Part shown: positions 34,695 to 44,125 of the stretch, in pieces | Layout of the letters: each line of letters opens with the position of its first letter | Numbering within the stretch: the first letter of the stretch is position 1 | DNA from: an uncultured Lachnospiraceae bacterium | GTDB lineage: Bacteria; Bacillota; Clostridia; Lachnospirales; Lachnospiraceae | Assembly: GCA_910587635.1 (NCBI GenBank) | Contig: CAJUNB010000033.1 | Coordinates: 17,399 to 81,398 of the forward strand | Direction: 5' to 3' | Length of the DNA stretch: 64,000 nucleotides | Position numbers and translations under genes: made by a program | The notes under the pieces: generated by a model | What the model saw: only the letters and a program-made list of their open reading frames with translations | Database searches by the model: none | Told to the model about the DNA's origin: nothing

Positions 34695-36194
34695 ATGAAA
34701 GCAGCAAAGAATTATAAGTTTTGGTTTTGTACAGGTTCTCAGGATCTGTACGGAGACGAATGTTTGAGACATGTGGCAGAGCATTCTGCAAAAATAGTAG
34801 AAGGGCTGAATGCCAGTGGAAAACTGCCCTATGAAGTGGTGTTGCGGCCGACTCTGATCGATCAGGCTTCTATCAGAAAGACTTTTAATGAGGCTAACAA
34901 TGATGGGGAGTGCGCCGGCGTAATTACATGGATGCATACATTCTCACCTGCAAAGATGTGGATCATCGGCCTTCAGGAATATAAAAAGCCGCTTTGCCAT
35001 CTGCATACGCAGTTTAATGAAGAAATTCCCTACGATACAATGGACATGGACTTCATGAACGAAAACCAGTCCGCTCATGGGGACAGAGAATATGGTCATA
35101 TCGTAAGCCGTATGGGAATCGAGAGAAAGATCATCGTAGGACATTGGGCAGACGGAAAGGTACAGGAGAAGCTGGGGAGCTGGATGCGAACAGCTATCGG
35201 TGTAATGGAATCTTCCCATATCCGCGTATGCCGTTTCGGGGACAATATGAACAATGTAGCCGTTACTGAAGGAGACAAGGTAGAGGCACAGATTAAATTC
35301 GGCTGGGAAATCGATCATTATAATGTAAATGAGCTGGTAGGATATGTGGACGCTGTATCTGAAGGAGATGTAAATGCCCTTACAGATGAATATTACAGTA
35401 AATATGAAGTGGCACTGGAAGGCAGGGATGAGACTGAATTCAGAAAGCATGTAGCGGTACAGGCGCAGATCGAGATTGGTATGGAGAAGTTCCTGACAGA
35501 AGGGAATTATCAGGCGTTTGTTACACACTTTGGTATGCTGGGCGGATTGAAACAGCTTCCGGGGCTGGCAGTACAGCGTCTGATGGAAAAAGGATATGGT
35601 TTTGGCGGAGAAGGCGACTGGAAGACGGCTGCTATGGACCGACTGATCAAGATTATGACGGCGGGTGTTCCAAACGCAAAGGGAAGCTCTTTTATGGAGG
35701 ACTATACATACAATTTCGTACCGGGTAAAGAAGGTATTATTCAGGCACATATGCTGGAAGTATGTCCGCTCATTGCAGAAGGACCGATCACTATGAAGTG
35801 CCAGCCTCTTTCTATGGGAAACAGAGAAGACCCTGCCCGTATCGTATTTCAGGCAAAGGAAGGCAGCGGCATCGCCACTTCCCTGATAGATCTGGGACAC
35901 AGATTCCGTCTGATTATCAATGCTGTTGACTGCAAAAAGGTAGAAAAACCTCTTCCGAAACTGCCTGTAGGTATTAACTACTGGACACCGCAGCCGGATC
36001 TGTATACAGGAGCGGAAGCATGGATTCTGGCAGGTGGCGCACATCACACAGCATTTACCTATGATCTAAGCGTAGAGCAGATGGTAGACTGGGCGGCAGC
36101 CATGAACATCGAGAGTGTTGTTATCGATAAAAATACAACGATAAGAGATTTAAAAAACGAACTGAGATGGAATGAGATTGCTTTCAGAATTTAG
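34695..36194 (+). CDS. araA: L-arabinose isomerase
   Basis: Interconverts L-arabinose and L-ribulose in the cytoplasm, using Mn2+. Typical N-terminus YKFWFCTGSQDLYGDECL, then TWMHTFSPAKMWIIGL and HLHTQFNEEIPYDTMDMDFM, and the C-terminal active site blocks GEGDWKTAAMDRLIKIM, GSSFMEDYTY and ILAGGAHHTAFTYDLSVEQM. 499 aa is the family length. AAGGAGG stands before the ATG. It is the first enzyme gene of araA-araB-araD-tktN-tktC-rpe. Confidence 0.97.
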   Translation: MKAAKNYKFWFCTGSQDLYGDECLRHVAEHSAKIVEGLNASGKLPYEVVLRPTLIDQASIRKTFNEANNDGECAGVITWMHTFSPAKMWIIGLQEYKKPLCHLHTQFNEEIPYDTMDMDFMNENQSAHGDREYGHIVSRMGIERKIIVGHWADGKVQEKLGSWMRTAIGVMESSHIRVCRFGDNMNNVAVTEGDKVEAQIKFGWEIDHYNVNELVGYVDAVSEGDVNALTDEYYSKYEVALEGRDETEFRKHVAVQAQIEIGMEKFLTEGNYQAFVTHFGMLGGLKQLPGLAVQRLMEKGYGFGGEGDWKTAAMDRLIKIMTAGVPNAKGSSFMEDYTYNFVPGKEGIIQAHMLEVCPLIAEGPITMKCQPLSMGNREDPARIVFQAKEGSGIATSLIDLGHRFRLIINAVDCKKVEKPLPKLPVGINYWTPQPDLYTGAEAWILAGGAHHTAFTYDLSVEQMVDWAAAMNIESVVIDKNTTIRDLKNELRWNEIAFRI

Positions 36195-36219
36195 AAGAAG
36201 AGGGTTGGGAGGTAATGAC

Positions 36220-37827
36220 ATGAGTATGGATAAGAAAGAAATAAAAGGCTTTATCGAAAGTGGAAAGGCTGTGCTGGGTATTGAATTTGGCTCTACCCGT
36301 ATCAAAGCGGTGCTGGTAGGAGAAGATAACGCCCCTATCGCATCGGGAAGCCATGACTGGGAAAACGATTATGTGGATGGTATCTGGACATACAGCCTGG
36401 ATAAGATTCATGTGGGGCTGCAGGATTGTTACAGAAGCCTTGTGGAAGATGTAAAAGCCCAGTATGGTGTAGGAATCAAACGTCTGGGAGCCATGGGCTT
36501 CAGCGCCATGATGCATGGCTATATGGCGTTTGACAAAAACGATACGCTTCTGGTGCCGTTCCGTACCTGGAGAAATACGATCACAGAACAGGCTTCTAAC
36601 GAACTGACAGAGCTTTTCTCTTATCATATTCCCCAGAGATGGAGCATTGCCCATCTCTATCAGGCAATTTTGAATAAGGAAACGCATGTAAAAGACGTGA
36701 CATTCTTTACGACACTGGCAGGTTATATCCACTGGCAGCTCACGGGACAGAAGGTGCTTGGTGTGGGAGAGGCTTCCGGTATGTTCCCGATCGATATTGA
36801 AACAGGAGATTTCAATGAAAGAATGATCGGGCAGTTCGATGAAAAGACTGCTTCCTGTGGATTTGACTGGAAACTGAGAGACATTATGCCCAAGGTACTG
36901 ACAGCGGGAGACGACGCAGGAAAGCTGACAGAGGCGGGGGCAAAGTTTATCGATCCTTCGGGAGAGCTGGAAGCAGGCATTCCGTTCTGTCCGCCGGAGG
37001 GGGATGCGGGCACGGGAATGGCGGCTACAAACAGCGTAGCGGTCCGTACCGGTAACGTATCCGCCGGAACCAGTGTGTTCGGTATGATCGTTCTGGAAAA
37101 AGAATTGAAAAAGGTACATGAGGAAATCGATCTTGTGACTACACCGGACGGACATCTGGTGGCTATGGCTCACTGCAACAACTGCACCTCCGATCTGAAT
37201 GCATGGGTGAACGTTTTCAAGGAATTTGCAGAGAGCTTCGGTATGGAAGTGGATATGAACAAACTCTTCGGCACGCTGTACAATAAGGCTCTGGAAGGAG
37301 ATAAGGACTGTGGCGGCCTGTTGGCATACAACTATTTCTCCGGCGAGCATATCGTGGGGATGGAAGAGGGAAGACCTCTTTTTGTCAGAACTGCCAATGC
37401 AAAATTCAATCTTGCCAACTTTATGAGAGTAAATCTGTTCGCTTCTCTTGGCGTGCTCAAAACTGGCCTGGATATCCTGTTCAAGGAAGAGGGCGTTCAG
37501 GTAGATGAAATACTGGGACATGGCGGTCTGTTCAAGACAAAGGGAGTCGGACAGAAGATACTGGCAGCTGCTATTAATACGCCTGTTTCTGTTATGGAGA
37601 CAGCAGGAGAAGGCGGCGCATGGGGTATTGCACTTCTTGCTTCTTACATGATTCACAGAGAGGACGGAGAGACACTGGATACTTTCCTGAACAGAGCTGT
37701 ATTTGCAGGAGAAAAGGGAAGCCGTATGGAACCGGATGCCGCAGATGTGGCAGGATTTGATGCCTTTATCGAAAGATATTCCAAAGGACTGCCCATTGAG
37801 AGAGCAGCAATTGATTTCCTGAAATAA
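36220..37827 (+). CDS. araB: FGGY-family ribulokinase
   Basis: Phosphorylates L-ribulose to L-ribulose 5-phosphate with ATP. N-terminal FGGY domain: LGIEFGSTRIKAVLVGED (phosphate 1 loop) and GFSAMMHGYMAFD; C-terminal domain: GNVSAGTSVFGMIV, ILGHGGLFKTKGVGQKILAA and ETAGEGGAWGIALLASY. It is 535 aa and belongs to the longer clostridial branch of the family, not the classical E. coli AraB. Specificity is inferred from its place between araA and araD. GGGAGG lies before ATG 36220; the upstream open frame overlaps the araA end. Confidence 0.9.
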   Translation: MSMDKKEIKGFIESGKAVLGIEFGSTRIKAVLVGEDNAPIASGSHDWENDYVDGIWTYSLDKIHVGLQDCYRSLVEDVKAQYGVGIKRLGAMGFSAMMHGYMAFDKNDTLLVPFRTWRNTITEQASNELTELFSYHIPQRWSIAHLYQAILNKETHVKDVTFFTTLAGYIHWQLTGQKVLGVGEASGMFPIDIETGDFNERMIGQFDEKTASCGFDWKLRDIMPKVLTAGDDAGKLTEAGAKFIDPSGELEAGIPFCPPEGDAGTGMAATNSVAVRTGNVSAGTSVFGMIVLEKELKKVHEEIDLVTTPDGHLVAMAHCNNCTSDLNAWVNVFKEFAESFGMEVDMNKLFGTLYNKALEGDKDCGGLLAYNYFSGEHIVGMEEGRPLFVRTANAKFNLANFMRVNLFASLGVLKTGLDILFKEEGVQVDEILGHGGLFKTKGVGQKILAAAINTPVSVMETAGEGGAWGIALLASYMIHREDGETLDTFLNRAVFAGEKGSRMEPDAADVAGFDAFIERYSKGLPIERAAIDFLK

Positions 37828-37920
37828 ACGACAGCCAAACTAAACAGAAATATTGCGTCTTTTCGGCCTGCGGAAGAGAAACCGGCGGGTCGGAAAGAGA
37901 AAAGAAGGGAGGATTTTGCA

Positions 37921-38619
37921 GTGCTGGAAGAACTGAAAAAAGAAGTATATGAAGCGAATATGATGCTTCCGAAACATGGCCTGGTAACTTTTACATGGGG
38001 AAATGTGAGCGGTATCGACAGGGAAAAAGGTCTGTTTGTCATCAAACCAAGTGGTGTGGACTATGACAAGCTGTCACCGGAGGATATGGTGGTAATGGAC
38101 TTGGATGGCAATAAGGTGGAAGGCAGGTACAAACCTTCTTCCGACACACCTACTCATGTGGAAATCTACAGAGGATTTCCGGAAGTGGGCGGTGTGGTTC
38201 ATACCCATTCTTCCTGGGCGACAAGCTGGGCACAGGCGGGAAGAGGGATTCCGTGCTATGGCACTACCCATGCGGACTATATGTATGGAGAAATTCCCTG
38301 TGTCAGAACGCTGACCCAGGAAGAGATTGACGCGGGATATGAAAAAAATACGGGTGTGCTGATTGTAGACTATTTCAAGGCAAATAATATCGACGTAGTG
38401 GCTATGCCTGCAGTGCTCTGCAAAAATCATGGCCCGTTTGCATGGGGCAAGGATGCCCATGAGGCGGTTCACAATGCAGTCGTACTGGATGAAGTGGCAA
38501 AGATGGCGGCCCGCTGTGAACTGATTAATCCGAAAAACAAGCCTGCGCCCCAGGAATTACAGGATAAGCATTATTTCAGGAAACATGGGGCAAATGCTTA
38601 TTATGGACAGAATACCTGA
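37921..38619 (+). CDS. araD: L-ribulose-5-phosphate 4-epimerase
   Basis: Converts L-ribulose 5-phosphate to D-xylulose 5-phosphate. Class II aldolase fold: LVTFTWGNVSGIDREKGLFV, IKPSGVDYDKLSPEDMVV, zinc ligands in VVHTHSSWATSW and the later NHGPFAWGKDAHEAVHNAVV. 232 aa is the family size. The start is a GTG preceded by GGGAGG. A strong terminator follows. Confidence 0.95.
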   Translation: MLEELKKEVYEANMMLPKHGLVTFTWGNVSGIDREKGLFVIKPSGVDYDKLSPEDMVVMDLDGNKVEGRYKPSSDTPTHVEIYRGFPEVGGVVHTHSSWATSWAQAGRGIPCYGTTHADYMYGEIPCVRTLTQEEIDAGYEKNTGVLIVDYFKANNIDVVAMPAVLCKNHGPFAWGKDAHEAVHNAVVLDEVAKMAARCELINPKNKPAPQELQDKHYFRKHGANAYYGQNT

Positions 38620-38626
38620 CAGGTAT

Positions 38627-38665
38627 ACAGCCTGCGGAGTGGTGACGCTTCGCAGGCTGTTTTTT
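38627..38665 (+). terminator. Intrinsic terminator after araD
   Basis: ACAGCCTGCG pairs with CGCAGGCTGT around a short inner helix, followed by six T (38660-38665). It divides araRABD from the transketolase genes. Confidence 0.85.
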
Positions 38666-38696
38666 ATCGTATAGGAAATTCCTATACGATAAAAAA
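38660..38696. repeat. Perfect 18-bp inverted repeat after the araD terminator
   Basis: The arms TTTTTTATCGTATAGGAA (38660-38677) and their exact complement (38679-38696) flank a single A. The ATAGGAAATT core also occurs in the hairpin at 52338, suggesting a dispersed intergenic element. Confidence 0.65.
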
Positions 38697-38910
38697 CATA
38701 GATCGCACTGCGGCGGATTAGAAATATATCGCTGAAGCCCTAAAGGACTAGCTTTTCGTCGCGACCCGCCACAGGCGGCGAATCCTGCGATGCAGGATAC
38801 TTTTTTTAGATAGGAATTTCCGATTCTTTCACAGAAGAAGCTGGACGCAGGAAACGTAATATGATAAATTGTTAATAGGAAAAATTATATAATAAATGGA
38901 GGACAAGGCT
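38697..38910 (+). other. Intergenic hairpin-rich segment before tktN
   Basis: No open frame with a ribosome site. Two compact hairpins follow one another: CCGCC-aca-GGCGG (38766-38778) and ATCCTGC-gat-GCAGGAT (38782-38798), the latter followed by seven T at 38801-38807, which looks like another terminator. ATAGGAATTTCC near 38811 repeats the core of the palindrome at 38660. It may be a small repeated element or hold a short RNA. No convincing promoter for tktN was found. Confidence 0.4.
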
Positions 38911-39750
38911 ATGAACAAACTGGAATTAGCAAAAACAGCTAATGAAGTGCGTAAAGGTATTGTAACGGCAGTACATAGTGCGAAAGCGGGACATCCGGGC
39001 GGATCTCTTTCTGCAGCTGACATGTTTACATATCTTTATTTCGAAGAGATGAATATTGATCCGAAGAATCCAAAGATGGAAAACAGAGACCGGTTCGTAT
39101 TATCAAAAGGACATACGGCGCCTGGCCTGTATTCGGCCCTTGCACATAGAGGATATTTTCCGGTAGAAGATTTAAAGACACTGCGTAAGCTGGGCTCTTA
39201 TCTTCAGGGACATCCTTGTATGCAGGATACGCCGGGACTGGATATGTCCAGCGGTTCTCTGGGACAGGGACTTTCTGCTGCGGTAGGTATGGCGCTCAAC
39301 GCGAAACTGGACAATGCTGACTACCGTGTATACTGCCTTTGCGGAGACGGAGAAATTCAGGAAGGACAGATCTGGGAAGCAGCTATGTTTGCCGGACACA
39401 AAAAGCTGGATAATCTTGTAGTGATTGTTGATAACAATGGACTTCAGATTGATGGTAAAGTAGAGGATGTATGTTCTCCTTACCCTATTGACAAGAAGTT
39501 TGAAGCATTTAACTTCCATACGATCAACATCAATGGCAATGATCTGGATGAGATCGACAAGGCAATGAAAGAGGCAAGGGCTACCAAGGGACAGCCTACT
39601 GCCATTGTTATGAAGACAGTAAAGGGTAAAGGTGTATCTTTTATGGAGGATAAAGCCGGCTGGCATGGAAAAGCGCCCAATGATGAGGAATATGCAACTG
39701 CTATGGCAGAGCTTGAAAAAATCGGAGAAGAACTGGGAGGTGCAAACTAA
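38911..39750 (+). CDS. Transketolase, N-terminal subunit
   Basis: Split transketolase: this 279-aa half binds thiamine diphosphate. Visible are HSAKAGHPGGSLSAADMFTY, KGHTAPGLYSALAHRGYF, GSLGQGLSAAVGMALNAKL and the TPP motif GDGEIQEGQIWEAAMFAGHK followed by DNNGLQIDG. GGAGGA lies seven bases before ATG 38911. Its stop overlaps the start of the C-terminal subunit by one base (TAATG). It links D-xylulose 5-phosphate from arabinose to glycolysis. Confidence 0.94.
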   Translation: MNKLELAKTANEVRKGIVTAVHSAKAGHPGGSLSAADMFTYLYFEEMNIDPKNPKMENRDRFVLSKGHTAPGLYSALAHRGYFPVEDLKTLRKLGSYLQGHPCMQDTPGLDMSSGSLGQGLSAAVGMALNAKLDNADYRVYCLCGDGEIQEGQIWEAAMFAGHKKLDNLVVIVDNNGLQIDGKVEDVCSPYPIDKKFEAFNFHTININGNDLDEIDKAMKEARATKGQPTAIVMKTVKGKGVSFMEDKAGWHGKAPNDEEYATAMAELEKIGEELGGAN

Positions 39751-40694
39751 TGGCTGATGTAAAGAAAATTGCAACAAGAGAAAGCTACGGCAATGCACTT
39801 GCCGAATGTGGAGCAAAGTATCCGAAATTGGTTGTATTGGATGCCGATCTTGCAGGCGCTACCAAGACAAGTGTATTCCAGAAAGCATTTCCGGACAGAC
39901 ATATCGACTGCGGTATTGCAGAATGTAATATGACGGGGATCGCAGCAGGACTTGCAACTTGCGGTAAAGTACCTTTTATCAGTTCTTTTGCAATGTTCGC
40001 AGCAGGACGTAATTTCGAACAGGTGAGAAATTCCATTGGCTATCCTCATCTGAATGTAAAGATCGGTGCTACTCATGCAGGTATTACAGTAGGAGAAGAC
40101 GGCGCCACTCATCAGTGCAATGAAGATATTGCATTAATGCGGACAATTCCGGGCATGACTGTTATCGTACCTGCGGATGATGTAGAAGCGAAAGCTGCTG
40201 TAGAGGCTGCTATTAATCATGAAGGCCCTGTGTATCTGCGTTTTGGACGTGCAGCAGTACCGGTAATCAATAACAATGACGGATATAAATTTGAAATCGG
40301 TAAGGGCGTTGTGCTGAAGGAAGGCAAGGATGTGACGATTGTAGCTACAGGAACCTGTGTATCTTCCGCATTGGAGGCAGCAGAGAAACTGGCGGCAGAC
40401 GGTATTGATGCAGAGATAATCAATATCCATACAATCAAACCGCTGGATGGAGATCTGATCGTTGCTTCCGCAAAAAAGACCGGAAAAGTGGTAACGGTAG
40501 AAGAACATTCCATTATCGGCGGCCTGGGCGGTGCAGTAAGTGAAGTGCTCAGTGAAAAACAGCCTACAAAAGTGTGCAGAATCGGTATGAACGATGTGTA
40601 TGGGGAATCCGGCACAGCTTCCGGCCTGCTTGAAAAGTATGGCCTGGATGGAAACGGTGTTTATGCGAAAGTAAAAGCATTTGTACAGGAGTAA
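39750..40694 (+). CDS. Transketolase, C-terminal subunit
   Basis: 314 aa pyrimidine-binding and C-terminal domains of the split enzyme. It has DADLAGATKTSVFQKAFPDR, CGIAECNMTGIAAGLATCGK (catalytic Glu), ISSFAMFAAGRNFEQVRNSI and THAGITVGEDGATHQCNEDI. It forms a heterotetramer with the product of 38911. Start by reinitiation at the overlapping TAATG. Confidence 0.94.
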   Translation: MADVKKIATRESYGNALAECGAKYPKLVVLDADLAGATKTSVFQKAFPDRHIDCGIAECNMTGIAAGLATCGKVPFISSFAMFAAGRNFEQVRNSIGYPHLNVKIGATHAGITVGEDGATHQCNEDIALMRTIPGMTVIVPADDVEAKAAVEAAINHEGPVYLRFGRAAVPVINNNDGYKFEIGKGVVLKEGKDVTIVATGTCVSSALEAAEKLAADGIDAEIINIHTIKPLDGDLIVASAKKTGKVVTVEEHSIIGGLGGAVSEVLSEKQPTKVCRIGMNDVYGESGTASGLLEKYGLDGNGVYAKVKAFVQE

Positions 40695-40705
40695 ACAAAA
40701 ATTAT

Positions 40706-41359
40706 ATGAAGACAATTATTTCACCATCGATTTTGGCTGCAGATTTTAATGTCCTTGGACAACAGATTCAGGCAGTAGAAAAATCCGGCGCAACCTATCT
40801 TCATATCGACGTTATGGACGGGATGTTTGTCCCGTCCATCTCCTTTGGTATGCCGGTAATTGCATCAATACGTAAAAACTCAAAGCTCGTCTTTGATGTC
40901 CATCTGATGATTGAAGAGCCGCTCCGCTATATTGAGGAATTTGCAAAATGTGGTGCGGATATTATTACATTTCATCTGGAGGCGGCAAAAGAGCGTACAG
41001 AAGAAACGATAGATAAGATACACGACTTTGGCTGTAAAGCGGGTCTTTCTATCAAGCCTGGGACACCTGTGTCAGAAATAGAACCCTATCTGAAAAAAGT
41101 GGAGATGATATTGATAATGACAGTAGAACCGGGATTTGGAGGTCAGAAATATATTTCCGCGTGTACAGAAAAGATTCAGGAAACAAGGGCACTGGCGGAG
41201 AAGTACGGACTTGCTATGGATATTCAGGTAGACGGCGGCATCAATGAGGAGACAGCATCCATTGTAAAAGCGGCAGGTGCCAATGTACTTGTGGCAGGCA
41301 GTTCTGTCTTTAAAGGAGATATCAGGGATAATGTGCGTCTGTTGGCAGGAGAAGAATAA
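40706..41359 (+). CDS. rpe: Ribulose-phosphate 3-epimerase
   Basis: Interconverts D-ribulose 5-phosphate and D-xylulose 5-phosphate. TIM barrel with SPSILAADFNVLGQQI, HIDVMDGMFVPSISFG (metal His and Asp), FDVHLMIEEPLRYIEEF, MTVEPGFGGQKYI and QVDGGINEETASIVKAAGAN. 217 aa is normal. It closes the pentose operon. AGGAG lies rather far (14 bases) from the ATG. Confidence 0.94.
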   Translation: MKTIISPSILAADFNVLGQQIQAVEKSGATYLHIDVMDGMFVPSISFGMPVIASIRKNSKLVFDVHLMIEEPLRYIEEFAKCGADIITFHLEAAKERTEETIDKIHDFGCKAGLSIKPGTPVSEIEPYLKKVEMILIMTVEPGFGGQKYISACTEKIQETRALAEKYGLAMDIQVDGGINEETASIVKAAGANVLVAGSSVFKGDIRDNVRLLAGEE

Positions 41360-41395
41360 AACAGGAAGTTTGGAGAAACTCAAAGTATTCTCAAA

Positions 41396-41424
41396 TTGAC
41401 AAACGGACGGAAGTATGTTAGTGT
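41396..41424 (+). promoter_or_regulatory. Promoter of the T-box/metG transcript
   Basis: TTGACA at 41396-41401, 17-base spacer, TAGTGT at 41419-41424. The -35 is perfect and the -10 weak, with a TG upstream. Confidence 0.55.
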
Positions 41425-41445
41425 TAAATGCAATCAAAATAAAAA

Positions 41446-41812
41446 AGGCATTGATGAAGAGAGTATCTGTTCTTACATTTTACAGAGAAGGTTTCGATGG
41501 GATTTTATTTTAAGGAATGGGAATCCCTGTTGCTGAGAGAAATCAAACTGTGGAACAGAGAAAATGGCTTCTGAGCAGCGCACCGAGCGTGCGGTATCAT
41601 AAGATGTGACAGAGATAATATAAGTGACACAGATGTCGCAAATATTCTGTCAGATGAGATCTCATGTAAGGCTGCGACAGGTTCCGCCTGTTACAGCGGA
41701 TAGGTATGGAAGTACCTGCAGAGGTCTGTCCTGTGAGGGACAGATGAAGAGAAGTGGTAACACGTTTGATACGTCTTCTTATTCGAAAGGATAAGAGGGC
41801 GTTTATTTATTT
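41446..41812 (+). promoter_or_regulatory. T-box riboswitch leader of metG (tRNA-Met responsive)
   Basis: The leader opens with AGAGAGTA (41458-41465), the usual 5' part of T-box Stem I. Near its end GAAGTGGTAACACG (41751-41764) is the T-box proper; its TGGT bulge would pair with the ACCA end of an uncharged tRNA with discriminator A, as tRNA-Met has. A terminator follows: CGTCTTCTTATTC (41772-41784) with GGATAAGAGGGCG (41789-41801), then TTTATTTATTT. Antitermination would let metG be read when tRNA-Met is uncharged. ATG triplets at 41497 and 41517 are candidate specifiers, but I could not settle the Stem I fold. Confidence 0.8.
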
Positions 41813-41879
41813 CACAGGAAATTATTTTGCAATTAAATTGGAGATAAGAAAAATAGTAATCTAAGAAAGGAAACAAACT

Positions 41880-43895
41880 ATGAGGAAAGGAAAATACTAT
41901 ATTACTACAGCGATAGCCTATACGTCGGGGAAACCCCACATTGGAAACAGTTATGAGATCGTATTGGCAGACAGCATTGCCAGATACAAGCGAAAAGAAG
42001 GCTATGATGTGTTTTTCCAGACAGGGACAGATGAACACGGACAAAAAATAGAGCTGAAGGCAGAGGAGGCTGGAATTACACCGAAAGAATTTGTAGATGA
42101 TGTAGCCGGAACAATCCGGGGATTGTGGGATTTGATGGATACTTCCTATGATAAATTTATTCGGACGACTGACCCGGACCACGAGAAGCAGGTACAGAAA
42201 ATTTTTAAAAGGCTTTATAATCAAGGTGATATTTATAAAGGTGCTTATGAAGGCTTGTATTGTACCCCCTGTGAATCCTTTTGGACGGAATCTCAGCTTG
42301 TGGATGGAAAGTGCCCGGACTGTGGCAGAGAAGTAAAGCCTGCCAAAGAAGAAGCTTATTTTTTCAAAATGAGTAAGTATGCGGATCGGCTGATTGAGCA
42401 TATCAATACTCACCCGGAATTTATTCAGCCTGTATCCCGACGGAATGAGATGATGAATAACTTCTTACTCCCAGGTCTGCAAGATCTGTGTGTATCCAGA
42501 ACCTCGTTTAAATGGGGGATTCCTGTGGACTTCGATGACAGGCATGTAGTTTATGTCTGGCTGGATGCATTGACAAACTATATTACCGGTATCGGCTATG
42601 ACTGTGACGGAAACAGCACGGAACAGTATAAGAAATACTGGCCGGCAGATCTTCATTTGATCGGAAAGGACATCATCCGGTTCCACACGATCTATTGGCC
42701 TATTTTCCTGATGGCACTGGGAGAGCCGCTGCCAAAACAGATATTCGGACACCCGTGGCTGCTGCAGGGTGACGGTAAAATGAGTAAATCTAAAGGAAAC
42801 GTCATCTATGCGGACGACCTGGCTAATTTCTTTGGAGTGGATGCGGTGCGCTATTTTGTACTCCATGAAATGCCTTTTGAAAATGATGGTGTTATTTCCT
42901 GGGAGCTGCTGGTAGAGAGACTGAATTCCGATCTGGCCAATACTCTTGGCAATCTTGTGAACCGTACTATTTCCATGAGTAATAAATATTTTGACGGCGT
43001 TGTTTCTGACATGGGTGTCATATCAGAAGTGGATGAGGATCTGAAAACAGCAGTATGCTCCGCGGCGGACAGGGTACATGATAAAATGGAGAATCTGCGG
43101 GTGGCAGATGCCATGACAGAGATTTTTAACCTGTTCAGACGTTGCAATAAATACATTGACGAGACACAGCCCTGGGTTCTGGCAAAGGAAGAATCAGACA
43201 GAGAACGTCTTTCAACGGTACTTTATAATCTGGTGGAAGGTATTGTCATTGGCGCTTCTCTTCTGGAACCCTTTATGCCCAAAACGGCTGAGAGAGTTGC
43301 GGAGCAGCTGTGTACTTCCCTGCGGGGTTTTGACAGTCTGAAAGAATTTGGGAAATATCCTTCGGGCAATAAGGTGACGGAAAAACCGGAAATACTGTTT
43401 GCGCGGCTGGATGTAAAGGAAGTAGTGGAGAAAGCGGACGCTATGTTCGCGGAGAGAAAGGCAGCTGCAGAGAGCAAAGTCGACGAGAAAGATGCAGAGA
43501 CGAAGCAGGCAGCTGATGAGAACAAAGGAGAGACTGGCCAAGAAGAGGGAATCGATATAGAGGCAAAACCGGAAATTGAATATGGGGACTTTGATAAACT
43601 GCAATTTCAGGTAGGAGAGATCATTGCCTGCGAAGCGGTGAAAAAATCTAAAAAACTGCTCTGCTCTCAGGTCAAGATCGGAAATCAGGTAAAGCAGATT
43701 CTTTCGGGAATTAAACAATACTATTCCCCGGAAGAGATGGTAGGGAAAAGGGTAATGGTACTTGTGAACTTAAAGCCTGCCACTATGGCAGGGATTGTGT
43801 CGGAAGGAATGTTGCTGTGCGCAGAAGATGCTGATGGCAATCTGTCTCTTGTATCTCCCGAAAAGGAAATGCCTTCCGGTGCAGTTATTTGTTGA
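41880..43895 (+). CDS. metG: Methionyl-tRNA synthetase
   Basis: Charges tRNA-Met. 671 aa with the class I signatures HIGN (in GKPHIGNSYEIVLADSIAR) and KMSKSKGNV near residue 300. A four-Cys zinc knuckle CTPCESFWTESQ to CPDCG lies in the connective domain, and an anticodon-binding helical domain follows. A Lys/Glu/Ala-rich linker leads to a C-terminal EMAP-II-like tRNA-binding domain (FDKLQFQVGEIIACEAVKKS, GIVSEGMLLCAED) that also dimerises the enzyme. AAAGGA stands before the ATG. It is preceded by a T-box leader. Confidence 0.97.
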   Translation: MRKGKYYITTAIAYTSGKPHIGNSYEIVLADSIARYKRKEGYDVFFQTGTDEHGQKIELKAEEAGITPKEFVDDVAGTIRGLWDLMDTSYDKFIRTTDPDHEKQVQKIFKRLYNQGDIYKGAYEGLYCTPCESFWTESQLVDGKCPDCGREVKPAKEEAYFFKMSKYADRLIEHINTHPEFIQPVSRRNEMMNNFLLPGLQDLCVSRTSFKWGIPVDFDDRHVVYVWLDALTNYITGIGYDCDGNSTEQYKKYWPADLHLIGKDIIRFHTIYWPIFLMALGEPLPKQIFGHPWLLQGDGKMSKSKGNVIYADDLANFFGVDAVRYFVLHEMPFENDGVISWELLVERLNSDLANTLGNLVNRTISMSNKYFDGVVSDMGVISEVDEDLKTAVCSAADRVHDKMENLRVADAMTEIFNLFRRCNKYIDETQPWVLAKEESDRERLSTVLYNLVEGIVIGASLLEPFMPKTAERVAEQLCTSLRGFDSLKEFGKYPSGNKVTEKPEILFARLDVKEVVEKADAMFAERKAAAESKVDEKDAETKQAADENKGETGQEEGIDIEAKPEIEYGDFDKLQFQVGEIIACEAVKKSKKLLCSQVKIGNQVKQILSGIKQYYSPEEMVGKRVMVLVNLKPATMAGIVSEGMLLCAEDADGNLSLVSPEKEMPSGAVIC

Positions 43896-44125
43896 CAGAT
43901 ATAAGAGGCTATAAAGGAATACAGATTGTGTTACTACGTTATATCTATTTCGTGATTTGAATGTCTGTTAATTGAGGACAATTATGAAAATCATACAAAT
44001 GACATGGTTCAGAGCGTATGCTCCCTCGTCCGCGGAGGGTATACTAATGAGCACGAAGGCAATGTGCTTTGCAGAAACAGGAAATATTACGAAAATGCGG
44101 GGTAAAGAAAAGGAGAGGTAATACT

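Noticed and set aside
34944..36047. 367-codon minus-strand open frame opposite araA
   Set aside because: No ribosome site or recognisable domain; fully antisense to a well-supported enzyme gene.
36184..37656. 490-codon open frame on the minus strand opposite araB
   Set aside because: Its translation is rich in Cys/His/Ser with no domain pattern and lies wholly antisense to a clear FGGY kinase gene; it is a shadow of codon bias.
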